Shown here: positions 35,103 through 46,613 of the stretch, one piece after another | Position numbering within the stretch: position 1 is the first letter of the stretch | How the letters are laid out: every line of letters starts with the position of its first letter | Assembly: GCF_040049275.1 (NCBI RefSeq) | Contig: NZ_JBDZDT010000005.1 | Location: forward strand, 62,001 to 126,000 | Reading direction: 5' to 3' | DNA length: 64,000 nucleotides | Source: Aquabacter sp040049275 | GTDB taxonomy: Bacteria; Pseudomonadota; Alphaproteobacteria; Rhizobiales; Xanthobacteraceae | Notes under the pieces: generated by a model | Told to the model about the DNA's origin: nothing | The model's input: only the letters and a program-made list of their open reading frames with translations | Database searches by the model: none | Position numbers and translations under genes: made by a program

Positions 35103-36326
35103 ATGCACCACATCGCGAACAAGCATAATTGCCCGGCCTGGGTGAGCTGCGCCATCGGAAGTGGCGGTCTTCTCGCCACCCTGGGCCTTGTGCTGCTGCT
35201 CGCTGCGACGCCCGCGGCTGCGCTCGATGCGCTGGTGCAGAAACAGACGTTCGTGCTGCCGAGCTACACCACCGTGGGCGGCGCCACGCTCAGGAACGTG
35301 AAGATCGGCTGGGAAGCCTATGGCACGCTCAATGCCGATAAGAGCAATGTCATCCTCATCGCGCATTATTTCTCGGGCACGAGCCACGCCGCCGGAAAAT
35401 ACAAGGAGACCGATGCGGCGCCCGGCTATTGGGACGCCATCATCGGTCCCGGAAAGCCGCTCGATACGGACAAATATTACATCCTCTCGTCCGACACGCT
35501 GGTGAACCTGAACGCCAACGACCCCAATGTGGTCACCACCGGCCCCGCCTCCATCGCGCCGGACAGGGACGCGCCCTACGGGCCCAGTTTCCCTGTTGTC
35601 ACCATCCGCGATTTCGTCAATGTCCAGAAAGCGTTGCTGGACCAGTTGGGGATCACGAAGCTCCACGCGGTGATGGGCGCCTCCATGGGCGCCATGCAGG
35701 CCTATGAATGGGCCACCGGCTATCCCGAGGCGGTCGCCCGGATCATCCCGGTCATCGGGGCGGGGGATGTGGACGGATGGCTCGTGGCCTGGCTGGATGT
35801 GTATGCTTCTCCCATCAAGCTCGACCCCAACTTCAATGGTGGCAATTATTACGGCCGCACCCCACCCAAGCAGGGCCTGGCGCAGGCGCTGAAGATCTTG
35901 ACGCTCCACGCCGGCGCTCCGCCCTGGGCAAACGAGACGTTCGGGCGCAAGTGGGCGGAGCCGGGCAAGGACCCCGCCGCCGCCATGGGCAACCGCTACG
36001 CCATCGAGGCGAAGCTGGACGAGATCGGGGCCGCGCGGGCCGAAGTCGCGGACGCGAACCATCTCCTCTATCTCGTGAAGGCGAACCAGATCTTCGCGGC
36101 GGGTGGCGATGTGGGCTTGAAGCGCATCAAGGCGCCGGTCCTGCTGATTTCCTCGGACGAGGACATGGTCTTCCATCCCGGCGCCACCCAGCGCACGGCG
36201 GACGAGATCCGCAAGGGCGGCGCCAGCGTCGAGCAGGTGAAGATCGGCGGGGGCAGGGGCCACCTCAACGGTCTCTTCAGCATCCAGGAGGCGGGGGACC
36301 AGATCACCCGATTCCTGGCCCGCTGA
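35103..36326 (+). CDS. Exported MetX-like alpha/beta hydrolase (E22-type putative esterase)
   Basis: A 407-residue alpha/beta-hydrolase with homoserine O-acetyltransferase-like sequence but a signal peptide (about 1-40, ending AAA-LDAL), so it acts outside the cytoplasm. The catalytic triad is visible: nucleophile Ser in MGASMGAMQAYEWA (about residue 184), Asp in LISSDEDMVF (about 353), and His in GRGHLNGLF (about 388). A secreted protein is unlikely to make O-acetylhomoserine from acetyl-CoA; an esterase role fits better. It stands alone between ssb and gyrA. Confidence 0.85.
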   Translation: MHHIANKHNCPAWVSCAIGSGGLLATLGLVLLLAATPAAALDALVQKQTFVLPSYTTVGGATLRNVKIGWEAYGTLNADKSNVILIAHYFSGTSHAAGKYKETDAAPGYWDAIIGPGKPLDTDKYYILSSDTLVNLNANDPNVVTTGPASIAPDRDAPYGPSFPVVTIRDFVNVQKALLDQLGITKLHAVMGASMGAMQAYEWATGYPEAVARIIPVIGAGDVDGWLVAWLDVYASPIKLDPNFNGGNYYGRTPPKQGLAQALKILTLHAGAPPWANETFGRKWAEPGKDPAAAMGNRYAIEAKLDEIGAARAEVADANHLLYLVKANQIFAAGGDVGLKRIKAPVLLISSDEDMVFHPGATQRTADEIRKGGASVEQVKIGGGRGHLNGLFSIQEAGDQITRFLAR

Positions 36327-36507
36327 GGCCTTTTGCACGGCGGTTTTTGCCCTGATCCGGCTGCAGCGCCGCTATGCGCATCCGGAGTTTCGCTAAGTTA
36401 TTGATTTTCCACGCGTAGCTTCAGGCCGTGTTCGCGTCTTTCGCTGGCGCAGCAGGGCTGAATCGGCTAGAAGGAGCGCAGCCTTTTCATAAGGAAAGAC
36501 GTGCGTT

Positions 36508-39278
<2,771 letters not shown>

Positions 39279-39282
<4 letters not shown>

Positions 39283-39890
39283 TCCCCGCCGAGAGCCTCG
39301 TTCTCTTCGTCCTGGCCTGCCTCGCGCTCGGGGCAACGCCGGGGCCGAACGTGGCTCTCATCGTCGGCACCAGCCTCAAGCATGGCCGGCGCGCCGGCCT
39401 GCTCACCGCCACCGGCGTGAATGTGGGCCTCGTGCTCCAACTCGCCGTGGTGGCGGCGGGCCTCGCCTGGCTGGTGGAGCTGTTCTCCCGTCATTTTGAT
39501 CTGGTGCGCTATCTCGGCGCCGCCTATCTCGCCTGGCTCGCGGTGCTGCAATGGCGCAGCGCGGGCAAGGGGAGCGCGGCGCCGGCCCCCTCCGGCCGTG
39601 CCGCCTTCATGCGGGGCTTGGCGGTGGCCTTCGCGAACCCCAAGACCCTGCTGTTCCACGCGGCCTTCCTGCCCCAGTTCGTCACCGATCCGGTCGATCC
39701 CGTGCCGCAGATCGCACTTCTGGCGGCCATCTTCGCGGTGATCGCCCTTGTTGGCGACATCATCTGGGCGCTGGCGGCGGACCGCCTGCGCGCCGCGGTC
39801 GCCGGCCGCTTCGCCCGCGTGGCGGACCGGGTCTCGGCGGGCATCCTGGTGGGCGGCGCCATGGTGCTGCTGGCGGCGGGCCGGCGATAG
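39279..39890 (+). CDS. LysE/RhtB family amino-acid exporter
   Basis: A 203-residue inner-membrane protein with about five or six hydrophobic segments. It begins with GTG 39279, which overlaps the gyrA stop by the GTGA arrangement, so it is probably translationally coupled. The LysE/RhtB signature LGATPGPNVALIVGTSLKHGRRAGLLTATG (in part) lies at residues 17-46, and AFANPKTLLFHAAFLPQF is the second conserved block. The exported amino acid is not predictable. Confidence 0.9.
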
Positions 39891-39902
39891 GGCGTGCGCC
39901 TT

Positions 39903-40817
39903 TCAGGCGTGCAGAAGCGCTTCCGGCGCGGTGGAGCGACGGCTGACCTCCATGTCGCGTCGGGGCGGGGCGCCGAACATGCGCGCATATTCGCGGGTGA
40001 ACTGCGACACGCTCTCATAGCCGACCGTGAAAGCGGCCTGGCTGACCGCGCTGCCCCCCGTCAGGAGGAGGCGGCGAGCTTCCAATAGGCGAAGCTGCTT
40101 CTGGAAATGGAGCGGGGAGAGGGACGTCACCGCCTTGAAATGATGGTGGAACGAGGACGGGCTCATGCCTGCCGTCGCCGCTAGGCGTTCCACGGGAATG
40201 GGCTGGTCGAACTCCGCCCGCAGCACCGCCACGGCGCGGGCGATGCGCGCCGTGTGGCTGTCCGGCACGGCAAGACGGCGCATGGCGCTGCCGTGGCGTC
40301 CCGTCAGCAGCCAATAATGCATTTCCCGCACGATGGAGGGGCGCAGCACCGCCAGAGCCTGCGGGCGCCCCAGAAGCCGGGCGAGGCGGAGGGCGCAGTC
40401 GTGCAGCGCGGCGTCCGTCTCTTCCACGATAATGTAACCGTCCGGCCTTTCCCGCGGGACCGGAACCGCCTCCATCTGATCCATCACCTCGCGCAGGAGC
40501 GCCATGTCCAGTTCAACCGCCAGAGCGAGATAGGGCGATTGCGGGCTCGCGGTCACGATCCGGCCGATCACCGGCACGTCCGCATTCACGATGAGCGACT
40601 GGCCCGCGCCGAAGCGCAGCATGGTGTCGCCCGTGAGCACTTCCTTCGCGCCCTGCAGGACTAGGCAGATCAGCGGCCGGTAAATGGTGGGGATGTCCCG
40701 GGTCGGGCCATTCGCCCGCACCAGCTCCACGCCTTCCATGCCGGTGAGGGTGAGGCCCTCTATGTCAGCGGGCCCTTCGGCATGCCGCTTCACGAGATCG
40801 ATGAGTTCATCCGTCAT
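39903..40817 (-). CDS. AraC family transcriptional regulator
   Basis: A 304-residue regulator with an N-terminal AraC-type sensor region (about 1-190, including YRPLICLVLQGAKEVL) and a C-terminal double helix-turn-helix (about 205-300: LAATAGMSPSSFHHHFKAVT and AAFTVGYESVSQFTREYARMFG). It is of the YqhC-like type often found beside oxidoreductase genes, and here it is divergent from an SDR with a 130-base shared region, the probable target. Confidence 0.92.
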   Translation of the reverse strand: MTDELIDLVKRHAEGPADIEGLTLTGMEGVELVRANGPTRDIPTIYRPLICLVLQGAKEVLTGDTMLRFGAGQSLIVNADVPVIGRIVTASPQSPYLALAVELDMALLREVMDQMEAVPVPRERPDGYIIVEETDAALHDCALRLARLLGRPQALAVLRPSIVREMHYWLLTGRHGSAMRRLAVPDSHTARIARAVAVLRAEFDQPIPVERLAATAGMSPSSFHHHFKAVTSLSPLHFQKQLRLLEARRLLLTGGSAVSQAAFTVGYESVSQFTREYARMFGAPPRRDMEVSRRSTAPEALLHA

Positions 40818-40947
40818 GGCGCGATCCTAGCTCTTCCTGCGGCGATCTCCAGTGGGATTGGAGGATTAGGCAAGTCTCCTGGATCTTCCGGCAAGCCGTC
40901 CGAGGGGAGAGGGGATACATCCCTCCCATCCACTTGGAGGATCAAGC

Positions 40948-41712
40948 ATGACCACGGAAACCAGGATCGCCCTCATCACCGGTGGCAGCCGCGGGCTCGG
41001 CCGCAATGCCGCTTTGAGCCTCGCCCAGCGGGGTGTGGACGTCATCCTCACCTATCACTCCCGTCGCGCGGAGGCGGACGCCGTCGTGACGGAGATCGAG
41101 GCGCAGGGGCGCAAGGCAGCGACGCTGCAGCTCGATGCGGGCAATGCCGCAAGCTTCGAGGCTTTCGCGGCCGCGGTGAAGAAGACCTTGGCCGCCGTCT
41201 GGAGCCGCGACCGGTTCGATTTCCTCGTGAACAATGCCGGGATCGGCATCCACATGCCCTTCGCCGAGACCACGGAGGATATGTTTGACGAGCTGGTCAA
41301 CATCCACCTGAAGGGCACTTTCTTCCTCACCCAGAGGCTGCTGCCCCTCATTGCGGATGGCGGGAGCATCGTGAACCTCTCCAGCGGGCTCGCGCGCTTC
41401 ACGACGCCGGGCTTCTCGGCCTATGCCGCCATGAAGGGCGGCATCGAGGTGCTGACCCGCTACATGGCCAAGGAACTGGGCCATCGCGGCATCCGGGTGA
41501 ACACCATCGCACCGGGGGCCATCGAGACCGATTTCGGCGGCGGCGTGGTGCGCGACAATGCGGAGAGCAACCGCCAGGTCGCCGCGGCCACCGCCCTTGG
41601 CCGGGCCGGTCTGCCGGACGATATCGGCCCGATGATCGCGGCCTTCCTCGGCGAAGAGAACCGCTGGGTGAACGGGCAGCGCATCGAGGTGTCGGGCGGC
41701 GTTAATCTCTGA
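40948..41712 (+). CDS. Short-chain dehydrogenase/reductase
   Basis: A 254-residue classical SDR. The NAD(P) motif TGGSRGLG is at 11-18, NNAG at 95-98, the catalytic Ser146, Tyr159 and Lys163 (YAAMK), and the C-terminal GQRIEVSGGVNL. The Arg/Ser after the second Gly and His37-Ser-Arg suggest NADPH. AGGATC is close to the ATG. The partner AraC gene is likely its regulator; the substrate is unknown. Confidence 0.93.
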   Translation: MTTETRIALITGGSRGLGRNAALSLAQRGVDVILTYHSRRAEADAVVTEIEAQGRKAATLQLDAGNAASFEAFAAAVKKTLAAVWSRDRFDFLVNNAGIGIHMPFAETTEDMFDELVNIHLKGTFFLTQRLLPLIADGGSIVNLSSGLARFTTPGFSAYAAMKGGIEVLTRYMAKELGHRGIRVNTIAPGAIETDFGGGVVRDNAESNRQVAAATALGRAGLPDDIGPMIAAFLGEENRWVNGQRIEVSGGVNL

Positions 41713-41733
41713 CCGGCAATCTCTGATCGGAAC

Positions 41734-41754
41734 GGGGGCGGACCATCCGCCCCC
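41734..41754 (+). terminator. GC-rich hairpin after the SDR gene
   Basis: GGGGGCGGA-CCA-TCCGCCCCC, a perfect 9-bp stem 22 bases past the stop codon, without a T-run. Probably a transcript end or barrier before coaD. Confidence 0.55.
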
Positions 41755-41793
41755 ATTGCGCCCGCGCGCGGGGCGGGCTAACGCTTGCGCCCG

Positions 41794-42315
41794 ATGAATG
41801 CCGTCGCCCACACCACCCGCACCGCCATCTATGCCGGATCGTTCGATCCGCCCACCAACGGGCATCTGGACGTGGTGCGCTCCGCCTGCCGCCTCGCCGA
41901 CCGGCTGGTTCTGGCCGTGGGCATCCACCCCGGCAAGGCGCCGCTCTTCACCCCGGCCGAGCGCCTCGCCATGTTGGAAGAGGTCTGCGGCCCGGTGGCA
42001 GCAGAAGAGGGCACCGCCCTCGACGTGCTCACCTTCGACAATCTGGTGGTGGAGGCGGCGCAGAACACCGGCGCCGGCCTGCTGATCCGCGGCCTGCGCG
42101 ATGGCACCGATCTCGATTATGAGATGCAGATGGCCGGCATGAACGGCACGCTCGCGCCTGACATCCAGACCGTCTTCCTGCCCGCTTCCCCCCGCGTGCG
42201 CCCCATCACCGCCACTCTGGTGCGGCAGATCGCGGCCATGGGCGGCGACGTCTCCGCCTTCGTCCCGCCGGCGGTGCTCGCGCGCCTGAAGGCCAAATTC
42301 CCGAAGAGGGCCTGA
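41794..42315 (+). CDS. coaD: Pantetheine-phosphate adenylyltransferase
   Basis: A 173-residue nucleotidyltransferase making dephospho-CoA from 4'-phosphopantetheine and ATP. The YAGSFDPPTNGH motif holds the T/HxGH signature (TNGH, 21-24); later RGLRDGTDLDYEMQMAGMN and the RPITATLVRQIA stretch in place of ISSTxVR complete the site. ATG 41794 is preferred over an in-frame TTG at 41785. It stands at the head of a coaD-ppi-ppi run. Confidence 0.96.
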   Translation: MNAVAHTTRTAIYAGSFDPPTNGHLDVVRSACRLADRLVLAVGIHPGKAPLFTPAERLAMLEEVCGPVAAEEGTALDVLTFDNLVVEAAQNTGAGLLIRGLRDGTDLDYEMQMAGMNGTLAPDIQTVFLPASPRVRPITATLVRQIAAMGGDVSAFVPPAVLARLKAKFPKRA

Positions 42316-42375
42316 GCCCAGGCGCCCCACCAAACTTGACCGCGCTTAAGGGTGCGGCAGCCCAAGGAGAGCTTC

Positions 42376-42957
42376 ATGCGCAGTGTCTTCGGCCGCATTT
42401 CCGGCGGCATCGTCCTCGCTTTCGCGCTCATGGTGGCCGCAGCCCTGCCGGCCGCCGCCCAGGCCCAGGCCAAGCCCGATCCGGAGAACACGCTCTATCT
42501 CGACACCACCTATGGCCGGGTCGTCATCGCCCTGCGGCCGGATCTTGCGCCCAAGCACGTGGAGCGGCTGAAGCTGCTGTCCCGCGAGGGCTTCTACAAC
42601 AATGTGCCGTTCCACCGGGTGATCGACGGCTTCATGGCCCAGACCGGCGACGGCCAGTTCGGCAACGGCACGGGCGGCTCGAAATATCCGAACCTGCCGG
42701 CCGAGTTCACTAGCACCCCGTTTGTGCGTGGCACGGTGGGCATGGCCCGCTCTTCCGCACCCAACAGCGCCAATTCGCAGTTCTTCATCTGCCTCGACGC
42801 CGCGCCGTTCCTGAACGGCCAGTACACGGTGGTGGGCGAGGTGGTCTCGGGCATGCAGTTCGTGGACAAGATCAAGAAGGGCTCGCAGGCCAATAACGGC
42901 ACGGTGAGCACCCCCGACCGCATCGTGAAGATGCAGGTGGCGGCGGACGCGAAATAG
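42376..42957 (+). CDS. Periplasmic cyclophilin-type peptidyl-prolyl isomerase
   Basis: A 193-residue cyclophilin with a signal peptide (about 1-29, ending AAA-QAQ), so it assists folding in the periplasm. The cyclophilin core shows VPFHRVIDGFMAQTGD, FVRGTVGMARSS, NSANSQFFICLDAAPFLNG and VVGEVVSGM. AAGGAGA lies 7 bases before ATG 42376. Its cytoplasmic paralogue follows 64 bases downstream. Confidence 0.93.
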   Translation: MRSVFGRISGGIVLAFALMVAAALPAAAQAQAKPDPENTLYLDTTYGRVVIALRPDLAPKHVERLKLLSREGFYNNVPFHRVIDGFMAQTGDGQFGNGTGGSKYPNLPAEFTSTPFVRGTVGMARSSAPNSANSQFFICLDAAPFLNGQYTVVGEVVSGMQFVDKIKKGSQANNGTVSTPDRIVKMQVAADAK

Positions 42958-43021
42958 CGCGCCGCCTTGTTCAAAGCGCGAGAAGCGCTTTCCGGTTTCC
43001 TCCCACCAAAGGAGCAGCCCC

Positions 43022-43480
43022 ATGGCTGACGAAGTGATCGTCCTCGAAACCACCAAGGGCGAAGTGGTCATCGGCCTCCGGCCCGACCTCGCGCCGGGCC
43101 ACGTGGCCCGCATCAAGGAGCTGGTCTCCGAGGGCTTCTATGACGGCGTGCCGTTCCACCGCGTCATCGACGGCTTCATGGCGCAGACCGGCGACCCGAC
43201 GGGCACCGGCATGGGTGGTTCGGGCAAGAAGCTCAAGGCCGAGTTCAACAAGCAGCCCCACACCCGCGGCACGGTCTCCATGGCCCGCGCGGCGAGCCCC
43301 GATTCGGGCGACAGCCAGTTTTTCATCTGCTTCGGCGATGCCCGCTTCCTCGACAACCAGTACACCGTGTGGGGCGAGGTGATCTCGGGCATGGACAATG
43401 TGGACCAGATCAAGCGCGGCGAGCCCGTGCAGGATCCCGACAAGATCGTCTCGGCCAAGCTCCAGCCCAAGGGCGAGTGA
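43022..43480 (+). CDS. ppiB: Cytoplasmic cyclophilin-type peptidyl-prolyl isomerase
   Basis: A 152-residue cyclophilin without a signal peptide. The core motifs are VPFHRVIDGFMAQTGDPTGT, TRGTVSMARAASPDSGDSQF and TVWGEVISGMDNVDQIKRG. AAAGGAG is upstream of the ATG. It ends the coaD-ppi-ppi run and is followed by an intrinsic terminator. Confidence 0.94.
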   Translation: MADEVIVLETTKGEVVIGLRPDLAPGHVARIKELVSEGFYDGVPFHRVIDGFMAQTGDPTGTGMGGSGKKLKAEFNKQPHTRGTVSMARAASPDSGDSQFFICFGDARFLDNQYTVWGEVISGMDNVDQIKRGEPVQDPDKIVSAKLQPKGE

Positions 43481-43512
43481 GCGTCAAAGCCTCTCGACCC
43501 TTTGAAAGTCAA

Positions 43513-43537
43513 AATGCCCAGGCTCTGCCTGGGCATT
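43513..43537. terminator. Intrinsic terminator between ppiB and lexA
   Basis: AATGCCCAGGC-TCT-GCCTGGGCATT, an 11-bp perfect stem with A-rich and T-rich flanks (CTTGTTTGT on the plus strand). It serves the ppiB transcript and possibly the convergent lexA transcript. Confidence 0.85.
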
Positions 43538-43571
43538 CTTGTTTGTGACGACCCGTTTCCGAGCTGGTCGA

Positions 43572-44279
43572 TCAATAGCGCCGCATGAGCCCGATGAGCC
43601 GGCCCTGGATGCGCACGCGGTCTGGGCCGAAGATGCGGGTCTCGTAAGCGGGGTTGGCGGCTTCCAGGGCCACGGAAGCGCCTTTCTTGCGCAGGCGCTT
43701 GAGGGTGGCTTCTTCCTCGTCCACCAGCGCCACCACGATATCGCCCGTGTCCGCCGTGTCGCATTTGCGGATGAGCACTGTGTCGCCGTCCAGGATGCCG
43801 GCCTCGATCATGCTGTCGCCGCGCACTTCCAGGGCGAAATGCTCGCCCGTGCCGAGCATTTCGGGCGGCAGATTCAGCGTGTGGCTGCGGGTCTGGATGG
43901 CGGAGATGGGAGAGCCGGCGGCGATGCGGCCCATGACCGGAACCGTGACGGTGGGGGCGACATCCTCGTCTTCCGCCATGGGGCGCACGCGGCCAAGACT
44001 GCCCTCGATGACGCTGGGCGAGAAGCCGCGCCCGGCGCGCGGAGAGGCAAGGCCCGGCGCCACGCTGTCCGGCAGGCGCACAACCTCCAGCGCCCGCGCC
44101 CGGTTGGGCAGGCGGCGGATGAAGCCGCGCTCTTCCAAGGCGGTGATGAGGCGGTGGATGCCCGATTTGGAGCGCAGGTCCAGCGCTTCCTTCATCTCGT
44201 CGAAGGAGGGCGGAACGCCCGTCTCCTTCAGGCGCTCATGAATGAAGCGCAGGAGGTCGTACTGCTTGCGTGTGAGCAT
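43572..44279 (-). CDS. lexA: LexA repressor
   Basis: A 235-residue SOS master repressor. The N-terminal winged helix (MLTRKQYDLLRFIHERLKET...SFDEMKEALDLRSKSGIHRLI) is joined by a long linker (about 70-112) to the S24 latent protease domain. Self-cleavage occurs at Ala121-Gly122 (GRIAAGSP), with catalytic Ser156 (RGDSMIEAGI) and Lys194 (ATLKRLRK). ATG is at 44277-44279. An SOS box lies 82 bases upstream, so it represses itself. moeA lies upstream on the same strand, but lexA has its own promoter region. Confidence 0.97.
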   Translation of the reverse strand: MLTRKQYDLLRFIHERLKETGVPPSFDEMKEALDLRSKSGIHRLITALEERGFIRRLPNRARALEVVRLPDSVAPGLASPRAGRGFSPSVIEGSLGRVRPMAEDEDVAPTVTVPVMGRIAAGSPISAIQTRSHTLNLPPEMLGTGEHFALEVRGDSMIEAGILDGDTVLIRKCDTADTGDIVVALVDEEEATLKRLRKKGASVALEAANPAYETRIFGPDRVRIQGRLIGLMRRY

Positions 44280-44360
44280 GGCCGCCCCGTTCCTTCCGGC
44301 TCCCAGACCGCTGCCAGCTCGGTTAAGAGCCGTGAAACAAATCGAGAACAAGCATTAGCT

Positions 44361-44375
44361 GTTCCTTTTGTGTTC
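44361..44375. promoter_or_regulatory. LexA (SOS) box upstream of lexA
   Basis: GTTC-N7-GTTC (GTTCCTTTTGTGTTC), which is GAAC-N7-GAAC on the minus strand, the same site type as the two boxes before uvrA and ssb. It is in the 126-base gap between moeA and lexA. Confidence 0.92.
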
Positions 44376-44405
44376 CGCAAGCATGAACATGGCGTAAATG
44401 CGCCG

Positions 44406-45617
44406 TCAGGCCATGAAAGCTATAGCTTCGCAGGCATCGCCTGCGGCCCCGGCGGGGGCGTGGGCCTCGCGAATCAGGAGGCAGTCGGCCTCGGCGAGCG
44501 CCGAGAGCATGGACGAATCCTGCACCGGCAGGGGGGTCACGAGCTGCGCGCCGTCGGGGGCGAGGGTCATGCGGGCGCGCACATAATCGCGGCGCATGTC
44601 GTTGGCCTTCACATCCACGGCGAGGCGCGCGGGCACGCGCGCAGGGCCGGGCGCGGCGCCCTGGAGCGCGTTGAGCAGCGGCACCAGGAAGAGCAGCGAG
44701 CAGACATAGGCCGAGACGGGATTGCCCGGCAGGCCGAGGACCCGCAGGGCCTCGCGCCGGCCGAACATCAGGGGTTTTCCCGGGCGCAGCGCGATCTTAT
44801 GGACGGCGAGGGAAACGCCCTCCTCGCGCAAGGCCGGCGCCATGAGGTCGTGCTCGCCCACCGAGGCGCCGCCGGAGGTGACGAGGAGATCGTATCCCCC
44901 CTCGGCCGCCCGGCGCACGGCGGCGCGGGTTGCCTCCATGGTGTCGCCCACGAGGCCGAGGTCGAACACCTCGGCGCCGGCTGCCCGGGCCAGGGCGGCG
45001 ATGCCATAGACGTTGGAGACCACCACGTCCGAGGGGGCGCCGGTGCCGGCACCGGGACGCACCAGCTCGTCGCCGGTCTGGAGGATGGCGACGCGCGGCC
45101 GGCGGCGCACCGGCACGAAGGCGTGGTCCGCCGCGGCCGCGAGCATGACCGTGCGCCCGTCCAGCCGGCAGCCGGCACGCAGGACGGCGTGTCCGGCAGT
45201 AAAATCGAAGCCGGCCTTGCGGATGTTGCGGCCGGGGGCGGTCGGCTCCACCACCGTAACCGTGTCGCCGTCCCGCGTGGTGTTCTCCTGGATCACCACC
45301 GTATCGGCGGCGTCCGGCACCAGCGCGCCGGTGAAGATGCGCGTCGCTTCCCCTCGCGCGATCCGGCCCGCGAAGGGCCGCCCGGCGGCGGATTCGCCGA
45401 TCACCTTCAGCGCGGCGGGGAGGGCTTCGATGTCGGCAGCCGCCACCGCATAGCCATCCATGGCGGACATGTCGGCGGCCGGCTGGCTGCGGCGGGAAAT
45501 CAGGTCTTCCGCCAGCACGCGGCCATGGGCGTCGGCGATGGCGACGGTCTCGGCGGGCAGGGGCGTGACGTCGGCCAGGGTCAGCGCCATGGCCTCGTCG
45601 ACGAGCATCAGAGCCAT
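44406..45617 (-). CDS. moeA: Molybdopterin molybdenumtransferase
   Basis: A 403-residue enzyme inserting molybdate into adenylylated molybdopterin. Motifs are SQPAADMSAMDGYAVAAAD (about 44-62), IFTGALVPDAADTVVIQE (about 91-108), ILQTGDELVRPG, VSNVYGIAALARAAGAEV, LVTSGGASVGEHDLM and LRVLGLPGNPVSAYVCS. It has domains I-IV in the standard order. It starts one base after the moaC stop, so they are translationally linked. Confidence 0.96.
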   Translation of the reverse strand: MALMLVDEAMALTLADVTPLPAETVAIADAHGRVLAEDLISRRSQPAADMSAMDGYAVAAADIEALPAALKVIGESAAGRPFAGRIARGEATRIFTGALVPDAADTVVIQENTTRDGDTVTVVEPTAPGRNIRKAGFDFTAGHAVLRAGCRLDGRTVMLAAAADHAFVPVRRRPRVAILQTGDELVRPGAGTGAPSDVVVSNVYGIAALARAAGAEVFDLGLVGDTMEATRAAVRRAAEGGYDLLVTSGGASVGEHDLMAPALREEGVSLAVHKIALRPGKPLMFGRREALRVLGLPGNPVSAYVCSLLFLVPLLNALQGAAPGPARVPARLAVDVKANDMRRDYVRARMTLAPDGAQLVTPLPVQDSSMLSALAEADCLLIREAHAPAGAAGDACEAIAFMA

Positions 45618-45618
45618 G

Positions 45619-46098
45619 TCAGCCTTCCGCGGTCCAATGGCCGGAGCGCCCGCCGGACTTCTCCAGCAGCCGCACGCCTTCGATGCGCATGCCCCGGTCA
45701 ACGGCTTTGGCCATGTCATAGATGGTGAGGCAGGCAACGGAGACGGCGGTGAGCGCCTCCATCTCCACGCCCGTCTGGCCGGAGGTGCGCACCCGCGCAG
45801 TCACCACGAGGCCCGGCAATGCGGCATCGGGCGAGATCTCCACCTCCACCTTGCTCAGCATCAAGGGGTGGCAAAGGGGGATCAGCTCGTGGGTGCGCTT
45901 CGCCGCCATGATGCCGGCAATGCGCGCGACGCCGAGCACATCGCCCTTCTTGGCATTGCCGGAGAGGATGAGGTCCAGCGTTTCGGCGGCCATCTCGACG
46001 CGCCCTTCGGCCAGCGCTTCGCGCGTGGTGATCTCCTTGTCGGAGACATCCACCATGCGTGCGGCGCCGGAGGCGTCGAGATGGGTCAGGGTGGCCAT
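45619..46098 (-). CDS. moaC: Cyclic pyranopterin monophosphate synthase
   Basis: A 159-residue enzyme forming cPMP, an early step of molybdenum cofactor synthesis. The conserved MVDVSDKEITTREALA, KKGDVLGVARIAGIMAAKRT, LIPLCHPLMLSKV, and EMEALTAVSVACLTIYDMAK are all present, with active-site Lys and His residues. moeA follows directly; DUF2147 precedes by 5 bases on the same strand. Confidence 0.97.
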   Translation of the reverse strand: MATLTHLDASGAARMVDVSDKEITTREALAEGRVEMAAETLDLILSGNAKKGDVLGVARIAGIMAAKRTHELIPLCHPLMLSKVEVEISPDAALPGLVVTARVRTSGQTGVEMEALTAVSVACLTIYDMAKAVDRGMRIEGVRLLEKSGGRSGHWTAEG

Positions 46099-46103
46099 AA
46101 GCC

Positions 46104-46520
46104 TTACTTCGCCCGCTTCCAGGTCTGGGTCTCGCAGAAGGGCACGATCACGCAGCCGCGCACCTTCAGCGTGCTGTCGCCTTCCAGCGTGAGGGTGGCG
46201 CTGTAGGTCTTGCCGTCGTCGGGATTATAGATCTTGCCGCCGGTCCAGTTGCCGCCGCTGCCGGTGAAGCCCTGGAGCATCATGAGGCCCTTCAGGGGGC
46301 GGCTGCGCAAAGCGGCATCGGCATTTTTAGAATCCGTCAGCGCGGGATTCGCCTTGATGTCGTCCGAGGTGATGAGACGTCCGCACACGGAAGCGCCGCA
46401 GGCGGCGATTTCCACCACGCCGTCATCGGTGGGGGTGAGCCAGGTGCCGGTCACGTCGGCCGCGAAAGCGGGCATGGCAATGAGGGACAAAACCGCTGCC
46501 GAAAAGGCTGCCCTGCGCAT
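46104..46520 (-). CDS. DUF2147 exported protein
   Basis: A 138-residue protein with a signal peptide (about 1-21, ending AFA-ADV) and a DUF2147 domain: GTWLTPTDDGVVEIAACGAS and VCGRLITSDD, then KIYNPDDGKTYSATLTLEGD and LKVRGCVIVPFCETQTWKR. It is lipocalin-like and of unknown role. ATG is at 46518-46520 with AGGAGAC upstream. It sits between trpC and moaC with only 5 bases before moaC, so it is probably transcribed with moaC-moeA. Confidence 0.88.
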   Translation of the reverse strand: MRRAAFSAAVLSLIAMPAFAADVTGTWLTPTDDGVVEIAACGASVCGRLITSDDIKANPALTDSKNADAALRSRPLKGLMMLQGFTGSGGNWTGGKIYNPDDGKTYSATLTLEGDSTLKVRGCVIVPFCETQTWKRAK

Positions 46521-46613
46521 TATCGTCTCCTGAAACGACTGTCGGATTCGCCTCCAGGCGAGGCGGCGCACTATGGCAGGCCGGCGGTACCTCTCCAAGA
46601 GGCGGGAAGCGCC

